Position numbers and translations under genes: made by a program
Source: Enoplolaimus lenunculus
Lineage: Eukaryota; Nematoda; Enoplea; Enoplida; Thoracostomopsidae
DNA length: 64,000 nt
Direction: 5' to 3'
NCBI GenBank assembly: GCA_030248215.1
Contig: JASANG010001469.1
Location: forward strand, 186,001 to 250,000
The notes under the pieces: generated by a model
Told to the model about the DNA's origin: nothing
Databases searched by the model: none
The model's input: only the letters and a program-made list of their open reading frames with translations
In this document: piece by piece, positions 44,788 to 54,720 of the stretch
Layout: every line of letters starts with the position of its first letter
Position numbering within the stretch: the first letter of the stretch is position 1

Positions 44788-45249
44788 ATTTTCAGGATGG
44801 TGAATGTTGAATATCTTCATGCGTCCCTGTTATGTTCGGGTGTTCCCGTTCGAGTAGAAACGTGCGCCGCTCAAGACTTTGAGGGCGCTGTCGTTTGATG
44901 TCTTTCCAGCACCTTTGTATCACGCAAAAATGCAACACCAAGTACAAATAATTGCAATATATCATAAACATGACACTGTAAAAATGTAACTGTTAATCAG
45001 CTAATCTTCAGAGTTTGTCAAAATGAGCAAAACGACATCAAAATTAATACTAAATTCAACAAATTTTACCACAATCTCGTTGTATTTGCGAAATTTTAAC
45101 AAAAATATTAACGCCTGGATGATTTCTAGGAAAACACCGTAGCCTCTGATTGCTTTTAGGTCAAATGGATTTTTTGGGTTTCTACACCTGTATCGCTCGG
45201 TTAATAATCACGGCTCAAAAACGGGTTACTGAATTTTTAACTAATTAAC

Positions 45250-45344
45250 TCTGGGAACCGTTTGTTTTAATCATAAGCGGCGCCGCATCCCATGATGTTG
45301 GAGCACCGCTAGAGATTACCGCATGGTCGATGAATAAATAAATA

Positions 45345-45437
<93 letters not shown>
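45250..45437 (+). repeat. Retroposon-like 3' tail and (AT)n
   Basis: A GC-richer head (about 45250-45325, AAGCGGCGCCGCATCCCATG) ends in ATGGTCGATGAATAAATAAA, which resembles the tail of a LINE or SINE. It is followed by an (AT)n run of about 88 bp (45349-45436). The family is not identifiable from this short piece. Confidence 0.5.
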
Positions 45438-45439
<2 letters not shown>

Positions 45440-45739
45440 AAGCACCTATGAAAGGAGTGGAACATAACAGATTCAGTGATAGATTACATTTCTACTTATG
45501 AATAATATCTTTTTCGTTTGATATTAAAAAATGAAAAAAACTGTTTTGAGGATAAGTTTGCCCATATTGCTCCATGCTTCAAGGAGCCCATGGGAAAAAT
45601 GGCACCACCTCATTCATAAATTTAGTGTCCCTGTGTGTACATAAACACATATACGTATTTATGTATATTTTTACCTTTTATCATCAGCTGTAGTGGCTTT
45701 TGTAGAACTGGAATTAATTAACTTTGTCACATGTTCAAA

Positions 45740-45933
45740 GGACCATGTAAAGATCAGGGGCGGAACGTTTTTCTGTGAGACTGCAATAGAGTAAGCTTAA
45801 GCTTTAGACTGATTTTTGCTTGGCTTAGGTTTACGCTTAGGCTTAGGAATATGCTCATTATTACGTTTACGCTTAGGCTTAGACTTAGGAATATGCTTAT
45901 AATACTGTTCTGCCCCATGTTCTGTACATTGGT
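45740..45933. mobile_element. Family B MITE (reverse orientation)
   Basis: GGACCATGTAAAGATCAGGG at the left and CCCCATGTTCTGTACATTGG at the right. TTAGGC runs inside. Confidence 0.8.
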
Positions 45934-47033
45934 CAAACTAACAGCACAAACGATGCATACTGTTTAGCGCATGTTTTACCGTTTATGGTACTTAGACAAA
46001 CAAAAGCGATGAATTTAGGTTTAGCCAAATCTTGAGCACGTTTAGTGATTATTGACAGTTTTTAATTTTCGAGGAACCTAATTATTTTCTGAGGAACCTA
46101 ATTATTTTCAGAGCAACTGCGCCGACTCGCTTCAATAGAGCTCTAAAACGAACCGGTTGATTAAATCTTGAAATAAAAATTTTGCAGGCAAAGTTTCCAG
46201 CATTTAAATGAATATGAATAATGTCCATAAAATCGTAAATATTCCGGTGCCAGCATGTTTGAATGCAGCAACATGAACAGAAACAGGAATTGAATTTTTG
46301 CAGGGATCCCGACCGGAACAGGAATTCCGGTTAAACCTTTGATTATATATGTGACAGATACTTGTTATTTATCACTCACCGTATTTTCAACGAATTGCAC
46401 TTCCAAAAAACATCTTAAATTCGCAAATACCATCAAACTCAAAATTTCTAATGACATTTAAACCTTTTTATACTTTCCAACCGCGTGCATCCAGCCAGTG
46501 TAGTTTGAAACGTTTTATCGTCAGTATTGCTCAAACCCACACTGATAATGAAAATGGTAACTGTTTTTGAGTCTACTTTCAAACAGTTGTACAACGCCTA
46601 GCATTTGTTTTGACAGTGTGAGCTCAATGAAGCAATGTTTTAACACCTGCAATTTAACTGGATTCATTTCAAATCCCGTAAATGCGAGTATTATTTCTTA
46701 AAATAACTTTAAATCGGGGGTACGTATTTCATGTGAACCCCAGTATTTCCATTTTTAACATAAGTGGTCCATTTTTGCGTATAAATGCGTACAGGGTTAT
46801 ACGGTGGTGTTTTGTGCCCATAAAAAGCATCCTCTTAGCGTATAAGCCACGTATTTTGCAGCAATATATCAAAGGATGAAACGAAGAACAGAAACTATAT
46901 TAGAATTGTTAAGAAACACATTTTTTACCATGAAAAGACTTTATCTTTATTGCTATATCAGGGCGTAAATCAGATATTAAAATGAACGGGAACGGATAGT
47001 GACCAAATTAGTTGGAACGGTGAACGAATACTG
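45934..47033. other. Intergenic, no gene recognised
   Basis: AT-rich sequence. A short direct repeat GAGGAACCTAATTATTTTC lies at about 46071-46110. No exon is supported. Confidence 0.35.
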
Positions 47034-47160
47034 CACTGTAAATTCCAATGAGTTGATGAAACAATTCAGCTAGCGAGTTGGTTATTTCTGAATTAATAAC
47101 AGTACACATTAACTCACTTTGAGTTGAGTTGATTCTCACTCTGAGTTGAGTTAACTCTGG
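47034..47160. mobile_element. Family C MITE, right half missing
   Basis: CACTGTAAATTCCAATGAG, then the left arm to GAGTTGAGTTAACTCTGG, where it stops. Confidence 0.7.
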
Positions 47161-48006
47161 AATATGCAAAAAGATTTTCAAAGATGTTTTACTTTTCTGC
47201 CAATAAAATTGAAGTACGCATATTTTTCGCGAGTTTTAAAATTTTAAAGAAAAAATAGCAAAGTCGAACGGAAATTTTTAAGATACAGAATATATATATC
47301 GACATTTCTTTTTTAAACCGAACAATTGCAACATATCTGTATTGAAATAATAACGGAACGAGAAACGAATCTTCGCTGACTCCTTCCTAAAAATGTTATT
47401 TTGTTATATTTTGCTGAATTTTGATAACTACTTTGCCATTTTGTAAAATTGCTCAGTGTTTCAAAAATTAAGAGAAAATTGTCTTGAATTAAAAAACGGA
47501 CCAATTTTTTTTTAAAATTAAATTCTAAACTATTTTTAAAAAAAATGTTAGTTTACGATGGGCAAAAATGCGTTGGCAGGCACTAATCTTAACATCCTTT
47601 GGTTGTAGGCCTACCAAATATAGGGTTCGCCTTTCACGGTAGATTAGCGAATTTTCTGCGATATTAATGCATTTTTCGCCTTTGTTTATTAATAAACTTT
47701 AATCAAAAGCGGCTTATGAAATGAATGGTTTAAATTTTTGAAAATTTCATTATGTTTTTGTTCAAATTGAAACCAAAAAATTTGTGTTTTAGAAGATTTC
47801 AACTCATAATGGTCTTCTACCCGAGATTATTAATTTAAATAAAGCTGTTCTATTCTTTTACATATTATTTTTAAAGATATTACTAACCAATGTGGTATCA
47901 TATGGATGGACAGTGTTAACGCCATCTGTACTTGAATTTAATTTATTTGAAACAAATTGTAAGCCAATTTTAATACTGATGAATTGACCTGACATATAGG
48001 ATTATT
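47161..48006. other. Intergenic, no gene recognised
   Basis: Very AT-rich sequence; nothing identified. Confidence 0.35.
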
Positions 48007-48202
48007 GGCCCATGTTACTTTTAGGGCCGTCCCGGTTTCTAGTGGGTCTGTAAAAGAGTAGGATTACATTCTAGACTAGATTTTTGGCTTAGGCTTACCC
48101 TTAGGCTTAGGCTTTGAAATACGCGTTTGCAAGGCTTAGGCTTAGGCTTAGGCTTAAGAATACGCTTAATCTACAGTTACGGCCCTAAAAGTAACATTGG
48201 CT
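48007..48202. mobile_element. Family A MITE
   Basis: GGCCCATGTTACTTTTAGGG at the left and CCCTAAAAGTAACATTGGCT at the right. TTAGGC runs of up to four. GGATTATT lies directly outside both ends (8 bp; 7 bp if the last base belongs to the element). Confidence 0.85.
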
Positions 48203-48237
48203 GGATTATTAATGATACACCTCAGACTACTATAGTA

Positions 48238-48452
48238 ATATTACCTCCTTCTCACATTGAGTTGCCTGTAGGAAACTCAGCGCAGTGTATATACGTTAAA
48301 AGTATATATCGCACCGTTTTTATCAATTGCAACACGTATACATAGTACAAATCCCCACAAGACGGGAGAGCCCCCTCGGGCTCGAGCGTCAAGCTCCTAT
48401 AGCTGAGTGGTGATGGTATACGCCTCCCACTCCAGTCACTGGAGTTTCAAAA
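48238..48452. mobile_element. Second tRNA-bearing piggyBac-like MITE, truncated
   Basis: CTCCTTCTCACATTGAGTTG at the left, GTATATACGTTAAAAGTATA, AACACGTATACATAGTAC, and the same tRNA-like A-box region AGCTGAGTGGTGATGGTA as at 10062. The right end is lost after CACTGGAGTT, inside box B. Confidence 0.7.
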
Positions 48453-50014
48453 ATTACTAATTTTAATGAATTTCAAGTCGTAAATTTTAAAATTCAAAAA
48501 TTAACTCGACTGAACTCTGTTAAATTTGCACAAAAAATGACTTTAAAGTAAACTTGATATTGCGATGTGAATGCTGACTTATATGCCAAAAATCAACTTA
48601 CAATAACGTTCCCTTGGACTTAGAGCTTAACAAATGTTATGGTATGAGTTTACATGCGTACCAAATTATTAGGTTTTCTGAAAATGGTTCCGAAATCATA
48701 ATGTTTTAAGCGAAAAAGACAATTGTTTTTATGTTGTTTTTTGAAGACCTATTATTTGTTTTTGTCAATTTATTAACAAAACTGCGATTTTTAGACAGAG
48801 ATTTCTAAAAATGTACGTTAGCACTCGAAACCGCAAATATTTTTTCGAATTCAAAGCGGTTTGACGTTAGCCTTGCCGTTGGACTGAACAGGAACAGTTT
48901 ATATATATCGTAGCCCCAGTTGTAATTTAGCCCAATTCAGAATTGAGTTAGCCTAGGCCATAATTACGACTTGGGCTAGCATAAGGCGTAATTATTTTTA
49001 TACATCAAGTGTACGTCTAGTGATTGGTTACTGCCTTAATGCCAAACTCAAATACGATTGGCTGATGGAAATACTTTTTTCTGTCGATTGGTTAAGTAAC
49101 CGCCACCTGTTAGCTACCTAACAGTTTGTGTTACTGAGAAAAGCGGAATCAACTGCCCAGATCAGATCCCAAAAATTTCCGTGCAGCCTGAAACGGTTGC
49201 ATATTCTCGCTAAAATGTGATCCCAGTTGTCACAACCTAAATTCTGTTAAGCTTTCGACGTGCTGAGCGCAGTCAGATCTGTACATATGCCAAATTAAAA
49301 AAATGTGAACACTTGCCTGAAAAATCCCTCACCCTGGAGAAATGACGAAGATAATTTTTATTGCTCCAAGCCTGCGGGAGTTTATTGGTTTTTCAGGACC
49401 CTAAACTAATACGGAAGTAACCGGGCTTAATCGAACAAGATCCGAATGATATGTTATATTTTACCGTACACTACTTATATGATATGTGTGAAGCGAGCTT
49501 TGATTTTTTAGACAATTCGTAAAAAAACTCTAAAATAGACTTGCTGGTTTTCCTTTTGTTTCGTTAATGGACAACAATTTCATTGTATTTAGAATAATTA
49601 TTTCAATGATTTTAAAATCGTTTCAAGCACATCTTAGCGGTATTTTTGTTTATTTTTGTCCTGATCGGATTTGGCGAAAATGGTCCTCAGTTTAATATTG
49701 TTCATTTTTGATTTTTCAAAAAATTTTGACAAAATTACCAATTTTAAATTTTTTTAAAACATTTTCCGTTGCTCTCACGCACGAGTCTTTTACAATGTCC
49801 TGAGTCGGCGAAAAATGGTTTGATTTTGAAATTTTTTTATTTTGATTGCTCATACTCACAAATAATTAATTAAATATTAGAAATTTACTCGCGTCCAAGT
49901 TTAACACTGATGACCTTTAGTACCCGATCTTGATCAAGTTGCGTTGAACAAAAATTTCAGAAATTTAAAATTAGAAGTAAAAACATATTACAGGATACAA
50001 GGTCGAGGGTGTCT
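48453..50014. other. Intergenic, no gene recognised
   Basis: AT-rich. A TAGCCCAATTCAGAATTGAG...GGGCTAGC patch near 48930-48985 is a diverged inverted repeat. No exon is supported. Confidence 0.35.
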
Positions 50015-50436
50015 GCACTGCAAAAAATGGTGAGTCGAGTTGACTCTCTCCGAAATAGGCTCTACGGGACTACATAAAGTGAGTCAAATTTCACTTCGCC
50101 AGTGTCAAACGTGCGACGTAGTGAGTCGAATTTAGTTGTATTTGAATCAGTTTGTGCAGTCCCGTAGAGCCTATTTCGGAAAGAGTCAATTTGACCAAGA
50201 GCGGATGATGCATACTTTAACAAGAGTATTCAACTGGACACATTCTGTGTAAAAAAGAATGTACCCGGCACAGTTTAATTCAGGCTTTTGCATGTAACAA
50301 CGACCCCCCTCTAAACAAAGAGGGGGGTTGGTCAAAAACGCAACTCCCGGTGGTACATTTTCTACCATGCGGAACCCCAAGCCTTGCATACTCTTGTATC
50401 TTACACTCTTGATTTGACTAACCATTTTTTGCAGTG
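50015..50436. mobile_element. Family D MITE split by a family L insertion
   Basis: CACTGCAAAAAATGGTGAG at 50015 and ACCATTTTTTGCAGTG at 50421-50436 are the two ends of one family D element. It is interrupted at 50196-50411. Confidence 0.9.
50196..50411. mobile_element. Family L MITE nested in family D
   Basis: 216 bp: CAAGAGCGGATGATGCATAC at the left and CTTGTATCTTACACTCTTG at the right. The 7-bp duplication ATTTGAC lies at 50189-50195 and 50412-50418. Uninterrupted D copies have only one such segment, so the pre-insertion site can be read directly. Confidence 0.9.
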
Positions 50437-50879
50437 TCTTCCTAAACATGTTTTGAAATTGAAGTTTTTCGTCAACAGTTCGCTATCGGTGGTATACCTA
50501 AAAATAAAAAAATTAATAACATTTTCAAATTTTCATTTTTTCCGTAAAGTTCATTTAGATTTCTAAGCGAATAATAGTAATTCTCAGTTTGTCTTTGTGT
50601 AAAAACCCAAACGCTTTACGATTTTTGAGAAAAGAAAAACGCTTATTTGTGGCAGTGAAAAATTGTAATGTAGACGGACTTTATCATTTTATCACAAAAA
50701 AATTTCTGAGGCAAAAATTGTATGTTTAATAAAATATTTCTGAGAGAGAAAAATTGTAATGTATAGCGGGAACTTACCATTTTATTTCAAAAAAAGTTTC
50801 TGTGCAATTTTAGCTAACTGTTTTAGCTATAATCAAGAAAACATATTGTCAGCTTCTGATGAACCATTTTTGCACAATT

Positions 50880-51010
50880 TTCAACACAGCATGGCTGGGT
50901 GGGGAGGAATAACAGGCTTATCCCCTCGAAATGCGTCGCTGAGTCTCAATAGTGAAAGAAACTGGCGAGACGGACCAGAGAGATGCCACACACCATTTTA
51001 TTATACTAAA
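50880..51010 (+). other. GC-rich island, possible exon
   Basis: About 130 bp of roughly balanced base composition in AT-rich surroundings. On the plus strand an acceptor-like TTTTCAACACAG leads to MAGWGGITGLSPRNASLSLN and about 22 further residues to a stop. No family recognised and no partner exon. Confidence 0.2.
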
Positions 51011-51048
51011 TTTTAGCATAAATTTTTCATTTTTTGGTCAATGTTCGA

Positions 51049-51320
51049 GGTGGTAAAGCCACAGCGGTGCCACCGCCGCTTGAATCAGGCAAGGTTCCTT
51101 CCCTACCTTACAATTTTCCCCTCAGACAATTGTTTTATTAAACAATACAATTTTTCTCGCAGAATTTTTGCGGTACGATGGTAAAGTCCCTACCTTCTTA
51201 CATTTTTTCACTCTCAGAAAATTTTTTGGTGATAAAATGATAAGGTCCCTACCTTGTAATTTTTGCGTTTCCTAACATTTGCCAGCCCGCCACTCCCGTC
51301 AGAAATTTTTCGATCCGACT
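51049..51320. repeat. Family H interspersed repeat
   Basis: Same order as 10465-10815: a CGGTGCCACCGCCGC head, AATTTTT..GATAAAATGATAAGG segments, CCAGCCCGCCACTCCCG and GATCCGACTC at the end. Confidence 0.55.
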
Positions 51321-51489
51321 CTGAACTGTATTATTATACTAAAAAAAATTAAGAAGACTTAAAACTTTTTTCCTATTGGACTTATAGTTTTACAATATGC
51401 TTTATTGGTTCTGTTGTTTAATCTGTAGCCTAGAAACTATCAAATCATTGATTATTATGGTTTGTTGGGTTTGCTTTCTTGTATTATTT

Positions 51490-51741
51490 TTAATAGCTAT
51501 ACATACTTCCATATGGTATTATTGTTCTGTCAGATAGAATAGGCCGCAAATAGGGTGAGGGGATAGCCGTTGTAGTCCGCACCGGACATCTCTCCCCCCC
51601 GTTCAAAAAACATATCGGTAGCATTAAAAAATCTATGTTAGAAAAGTTTATATGGTCCATTCCATAAATCTCACTGCCTTCGACTCTACATACAATTTCT
51701 GTTCGGTTTCGATCCCAGAGACACAACTTAGTCAACTTCAA
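51490..51741 (-). other. Open stretch, possible exon
   Basis: A minus-strand frame reading CLWDRNRTEIVCRVEGSEIY and then about 50 more residues with Pro/Arg-rich sequence (GGERCPVRTTTAIPSPYLRP) to a stop. It is GC-richer than its surroundings. No splice partner or known domain. Confidence 0.2.
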
Positions 51742-52149
51742 TCAACAAACAGTCTTGCTGAGAGCCCCCCAATATTTCAAAAATAGTCAACACAAAATTT
51801 TTGGAAGGAATTTTTTTTGAAAAATTTAATTTCAATTTCAAAACGTATTAACTTTAAAATTTTCAATAAAAAATTTTAAAAATTAAATTCACACGAGTCG
51901 GAAGGGGTTTGCTTTTCGCAGCTAAAACTATGGGTCCTGTGTGTTTATTATCAACAAGAATTGGTGTAGCCAAGATTTCAAAAAGGTTCGGGTTATGCTT
52001 AGGAAAAATTTCAAAGATGTCTTTGGTGTGCTCAAAGAGTATCTAAATCCAATTACGAATGTTAATTATGGTTAAAGTAGAATTTTGAGATTTTTTACTA
52101 TTTTATAAGCTTTTTTACTTGAAGGCAGTGATTTTTAGTTTTCCAAATT

Positions 52150-52352
52150 GGCTCATGTAAAGATCAGGGGTGGAACGTTTTTCTGTGGGACTGCAATAGC
52201 GTAAGCTTAAGCTTTAGGCTAAATTATTTTGATTGGCTTAGGCTTAGGATTACGAATATGCTCATTCTCACGCTTAGGCTTAAGCTTAGGCTTAGGCTTC
52301 GGGTTAGCAATATGCTTATAATACTGTTACGCCCCAGTTCTTTACATCGGCC
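52150..52352. mobile_element. Family B MITE (reverse orientation)
   Basis: GGCTCATGTAAAGATCAGGG at the left and CCCAGTTCTTTACATCGGCC at the right, with TTAGGC runs. CCAAATT and CAAAATT outside the ends could be a decayed 7-bp duplication. Confidence 0.8.
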
Positions 52353-52562
52353 AAAATTTCAAACGAAGGGTTTGAAACCTTTACCCCCCACCCCCATTCC
52401 TGGCGACGCCAGTATCAGCAGAAAATAGTTCAGCAATCAAACGACTTTGGCAATGGTACTGGGTGACTTTATGATGAGAAATAAAAATTTTTGTAACAGT
52501 TTTTTTTCTTTGCTGTAGTTTGTCACCGCTGGGTATAAAGATATTCAATTTTATATCGTTCT

Positions 52563-52693
52563 GTAATGACGTTTTTTTGGTCAGTAATGACGTTTTTTGC
52601 CTGTAATGACGTTTTTTGCCTGTAATGACGTTTTTTGCCTGTAATGACGTTTTTTGCCTGTAATGACGTTTTTTGCCTGTAATGACGTTTTTG
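52563..52693. repeat. 19-bp array containing TGACGT, seven copies
   Basis: GTAATGACGTTTTTTGCCT repeated at 52563, 52584, 52603, 52622, 52641, 52660 and 52679, nearly identical. Each unit holds a TGACGT (CRE half-site-like) core. Confidence 0.9.
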
Positions 52694-52987
52694 GATCAGT
52701 TGCGGTACGCGATTAGAATTGTGATTTTTGTTTTAAATTAAGCTTGAATGCTGATTGCAAACGGTTTTTCGTTCGCGAGGAAAGTTTCATCGTAGGCTGA
52801 TAAGGGAGTTTTTTTGCATTTATTGTTTCACGGCGTATTCAGGCGTCCTGTGTAAAAGTTAAGTCATTGGCCACGAGCGTAGCCAGCATTTTAGTTTCGG
52901 AAGAAGATGTCGTCATGCAAAAAGTAAAACTTTTTTGACGTCACGATTTCTAAAACGTTATTGTAAAGAAAGCGAAAAATTTGGATG

Positions 52988-53212
52988 CCTGCGGTGCTCA
53001 TTGTCAAATGTGTGTAGCACTTATCATCAGTTGGTAATAGCTCGTGTAACTTTGTATGCAGCGCGCATGGTGAGGTTTGAAATTCAGCACATTGTTTCGC
53101 GTTTGATTTACCCTACTTATGTAATCAATTTTGAGATGAGCAATTGCAGATGTTCGTCACTTTGAAAACCTATCGCTCACTGATGATAGTTGCTGTACGC
53201 ATTTGCGAATAC
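52988..53212. mobile_element. Family I element
   Basis: TCAAATGTGTGTAGCACTTA at the left and GTTGCTGTACGCATTTGCGA at the right are inverted; ATCAGTTGGTAATAG pairs with CTATCGCTCACTGAT. The open stretch over it is not a gene. A GACGTCCGTCGCCG patch (family M-like) follows at about 53310-53350. Confidence 0.7.
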
Positions 53213-53399
53213 GGGTTCTAGTCTCCAGAAATTTTGGGGACGATATATCGGCTATCCCTCTGGCTATATTCGCTTACCAGCTAAGGGTGGAAATATAGAG
53301 TTGTTGTGCGGCATTGTCCGTTCGACGTCCGTCGCCGTACGTCACCATACAGTATCGTACGTGAGTAATTCCCAATATAAACGTGTATTTTAACTTATA

Positions 53400-54188
53400 A
53401 TTTAAATATCTTTTTTTCAGCTATTGAATTGTTTCTAAAAAGCCCTAACTTGCCAGTAATAAATCAAATTATATTAGCAAAAATTCACGGCGTGTCTACC
53501 GTATGCTATAGCTAACTTTCAACCAAAATATGGACTATTATATAATTAATTCTGCTAATTTCTTGTCGTTTAATGTAGTTTTTAATAATATCACAAACAA
53601 AGATTCTTAAATTTAAAGTTGTTATCAAAAATTAGTCCTAAAATTGATTAATGTCAAATTTCCACGTTGGAATAATATATTCTAAATTAACAAAAATACG
53701 ATAACTAGCGAAATTAGCTACGGCACAGCGCATATTAACAACGAACAAAAGTAGTAAATATGGTTAGACTGTTTACAGCCTCGAGTTAACTATAAAATTT
53801 AAATTTTGACCCTATTCCTACTAAACTAAATGAAATAACAAAAATACTATTCGGTGCAAAGCTAAAATAAAAATTCCCGTTTTCAAATCCTTCCTATCGA
53901 GTAATTACTTAAAATATTTCACGCTACCATCGAACACAATGAATTTGAGAACTAAATAACTTTTAAACCGTTTACTACTGAACTAAATTTCAAAACTAAA
54001 TACCAGTCCGAATAAATTTTAGTTTTAGAACTGAACATAAAATTGTCAAATATTTTCATTTCGAAAACAATTATTAACTAAAATGCTACTCTGAAAAAAC
54101 CGTTAAATTTGAATAAATTTTCAATTTCCTACCGAATATTTAAGCTAAAACATCATATTCCGAAACGAAAGTATATACCGAAAAAAGT
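53400..54188. other. Upstream region of the GPCR gene
   Basis: AT-rich sequence of about 800 bp before the GPCR start codon. It should hold the promoter and 5' untranslated region, but I see no unambiguous TATA box or initiator. It is unusually free of the element families common elsewhere. Confidence 0.35.
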
Positions 54189-54720
54189 ATGGATTACGCA
54201 CTGGGCAACAATAATTCGCTACCGTTATCGCTTAACGAAACGATGGAACTCGATTCTGAAGACGAATGCAGCTATATAGACTTACCTTACGTCGAGATCA
54301 AATTTGCGCTAGTTGTAATTGCAGGAACAACAACTGCAATATTTGCGTTTATTGGCAATTGTTTATTTTTATATTTAAACGCACAAACTGCACGCTCTAC
54401 TGCAGCGTCGAGTATATATTTTGCTGCGTTAGCAGTTTGTGACATTCTGTTTGCCGGATGTTATTTAATGCTATTTCCGCTTGAAGTTATGTACGATTAT
54501 TACGATAGTCTGCCGTTGTTTTTCGCTTGGCACGCGTATTTGAAGCCGTGTTTTGCTGTAGGGCATTTAGCGCAAGGAATTGCTAATTATTTAGTGATTG
54601 CAGCTGCAACTGAACGCTTTTTAACGCTTGTATTTGATCGCACTAATCGCGTGACGTGTACACGAAATACTGGTATCATTGTACTGACTGGTATTGTGTT
54701 ATCTGTGATTGGATTACGAG
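54189..54720 (+). CDS. GPCR exon 1 (N-terminus to TM4)
   Basis: Starts at ATG 54189 (context AAAAGTATGG), with two N-glycosylation-type sites in the N-terminus (a Leu-Asn-Glu-Thr among them) and an acidic stretch before TM1. It ends with one base at the donor GAG|GTTAGT. Confidence 0.9.

Noticed and set aside
50890-50930. Ribosomal RNA fragment (AATAACAGGCTTATC resembles a large-subunit loop)
   Set aside because: The match does not extend into the flanking rRNA sequence.
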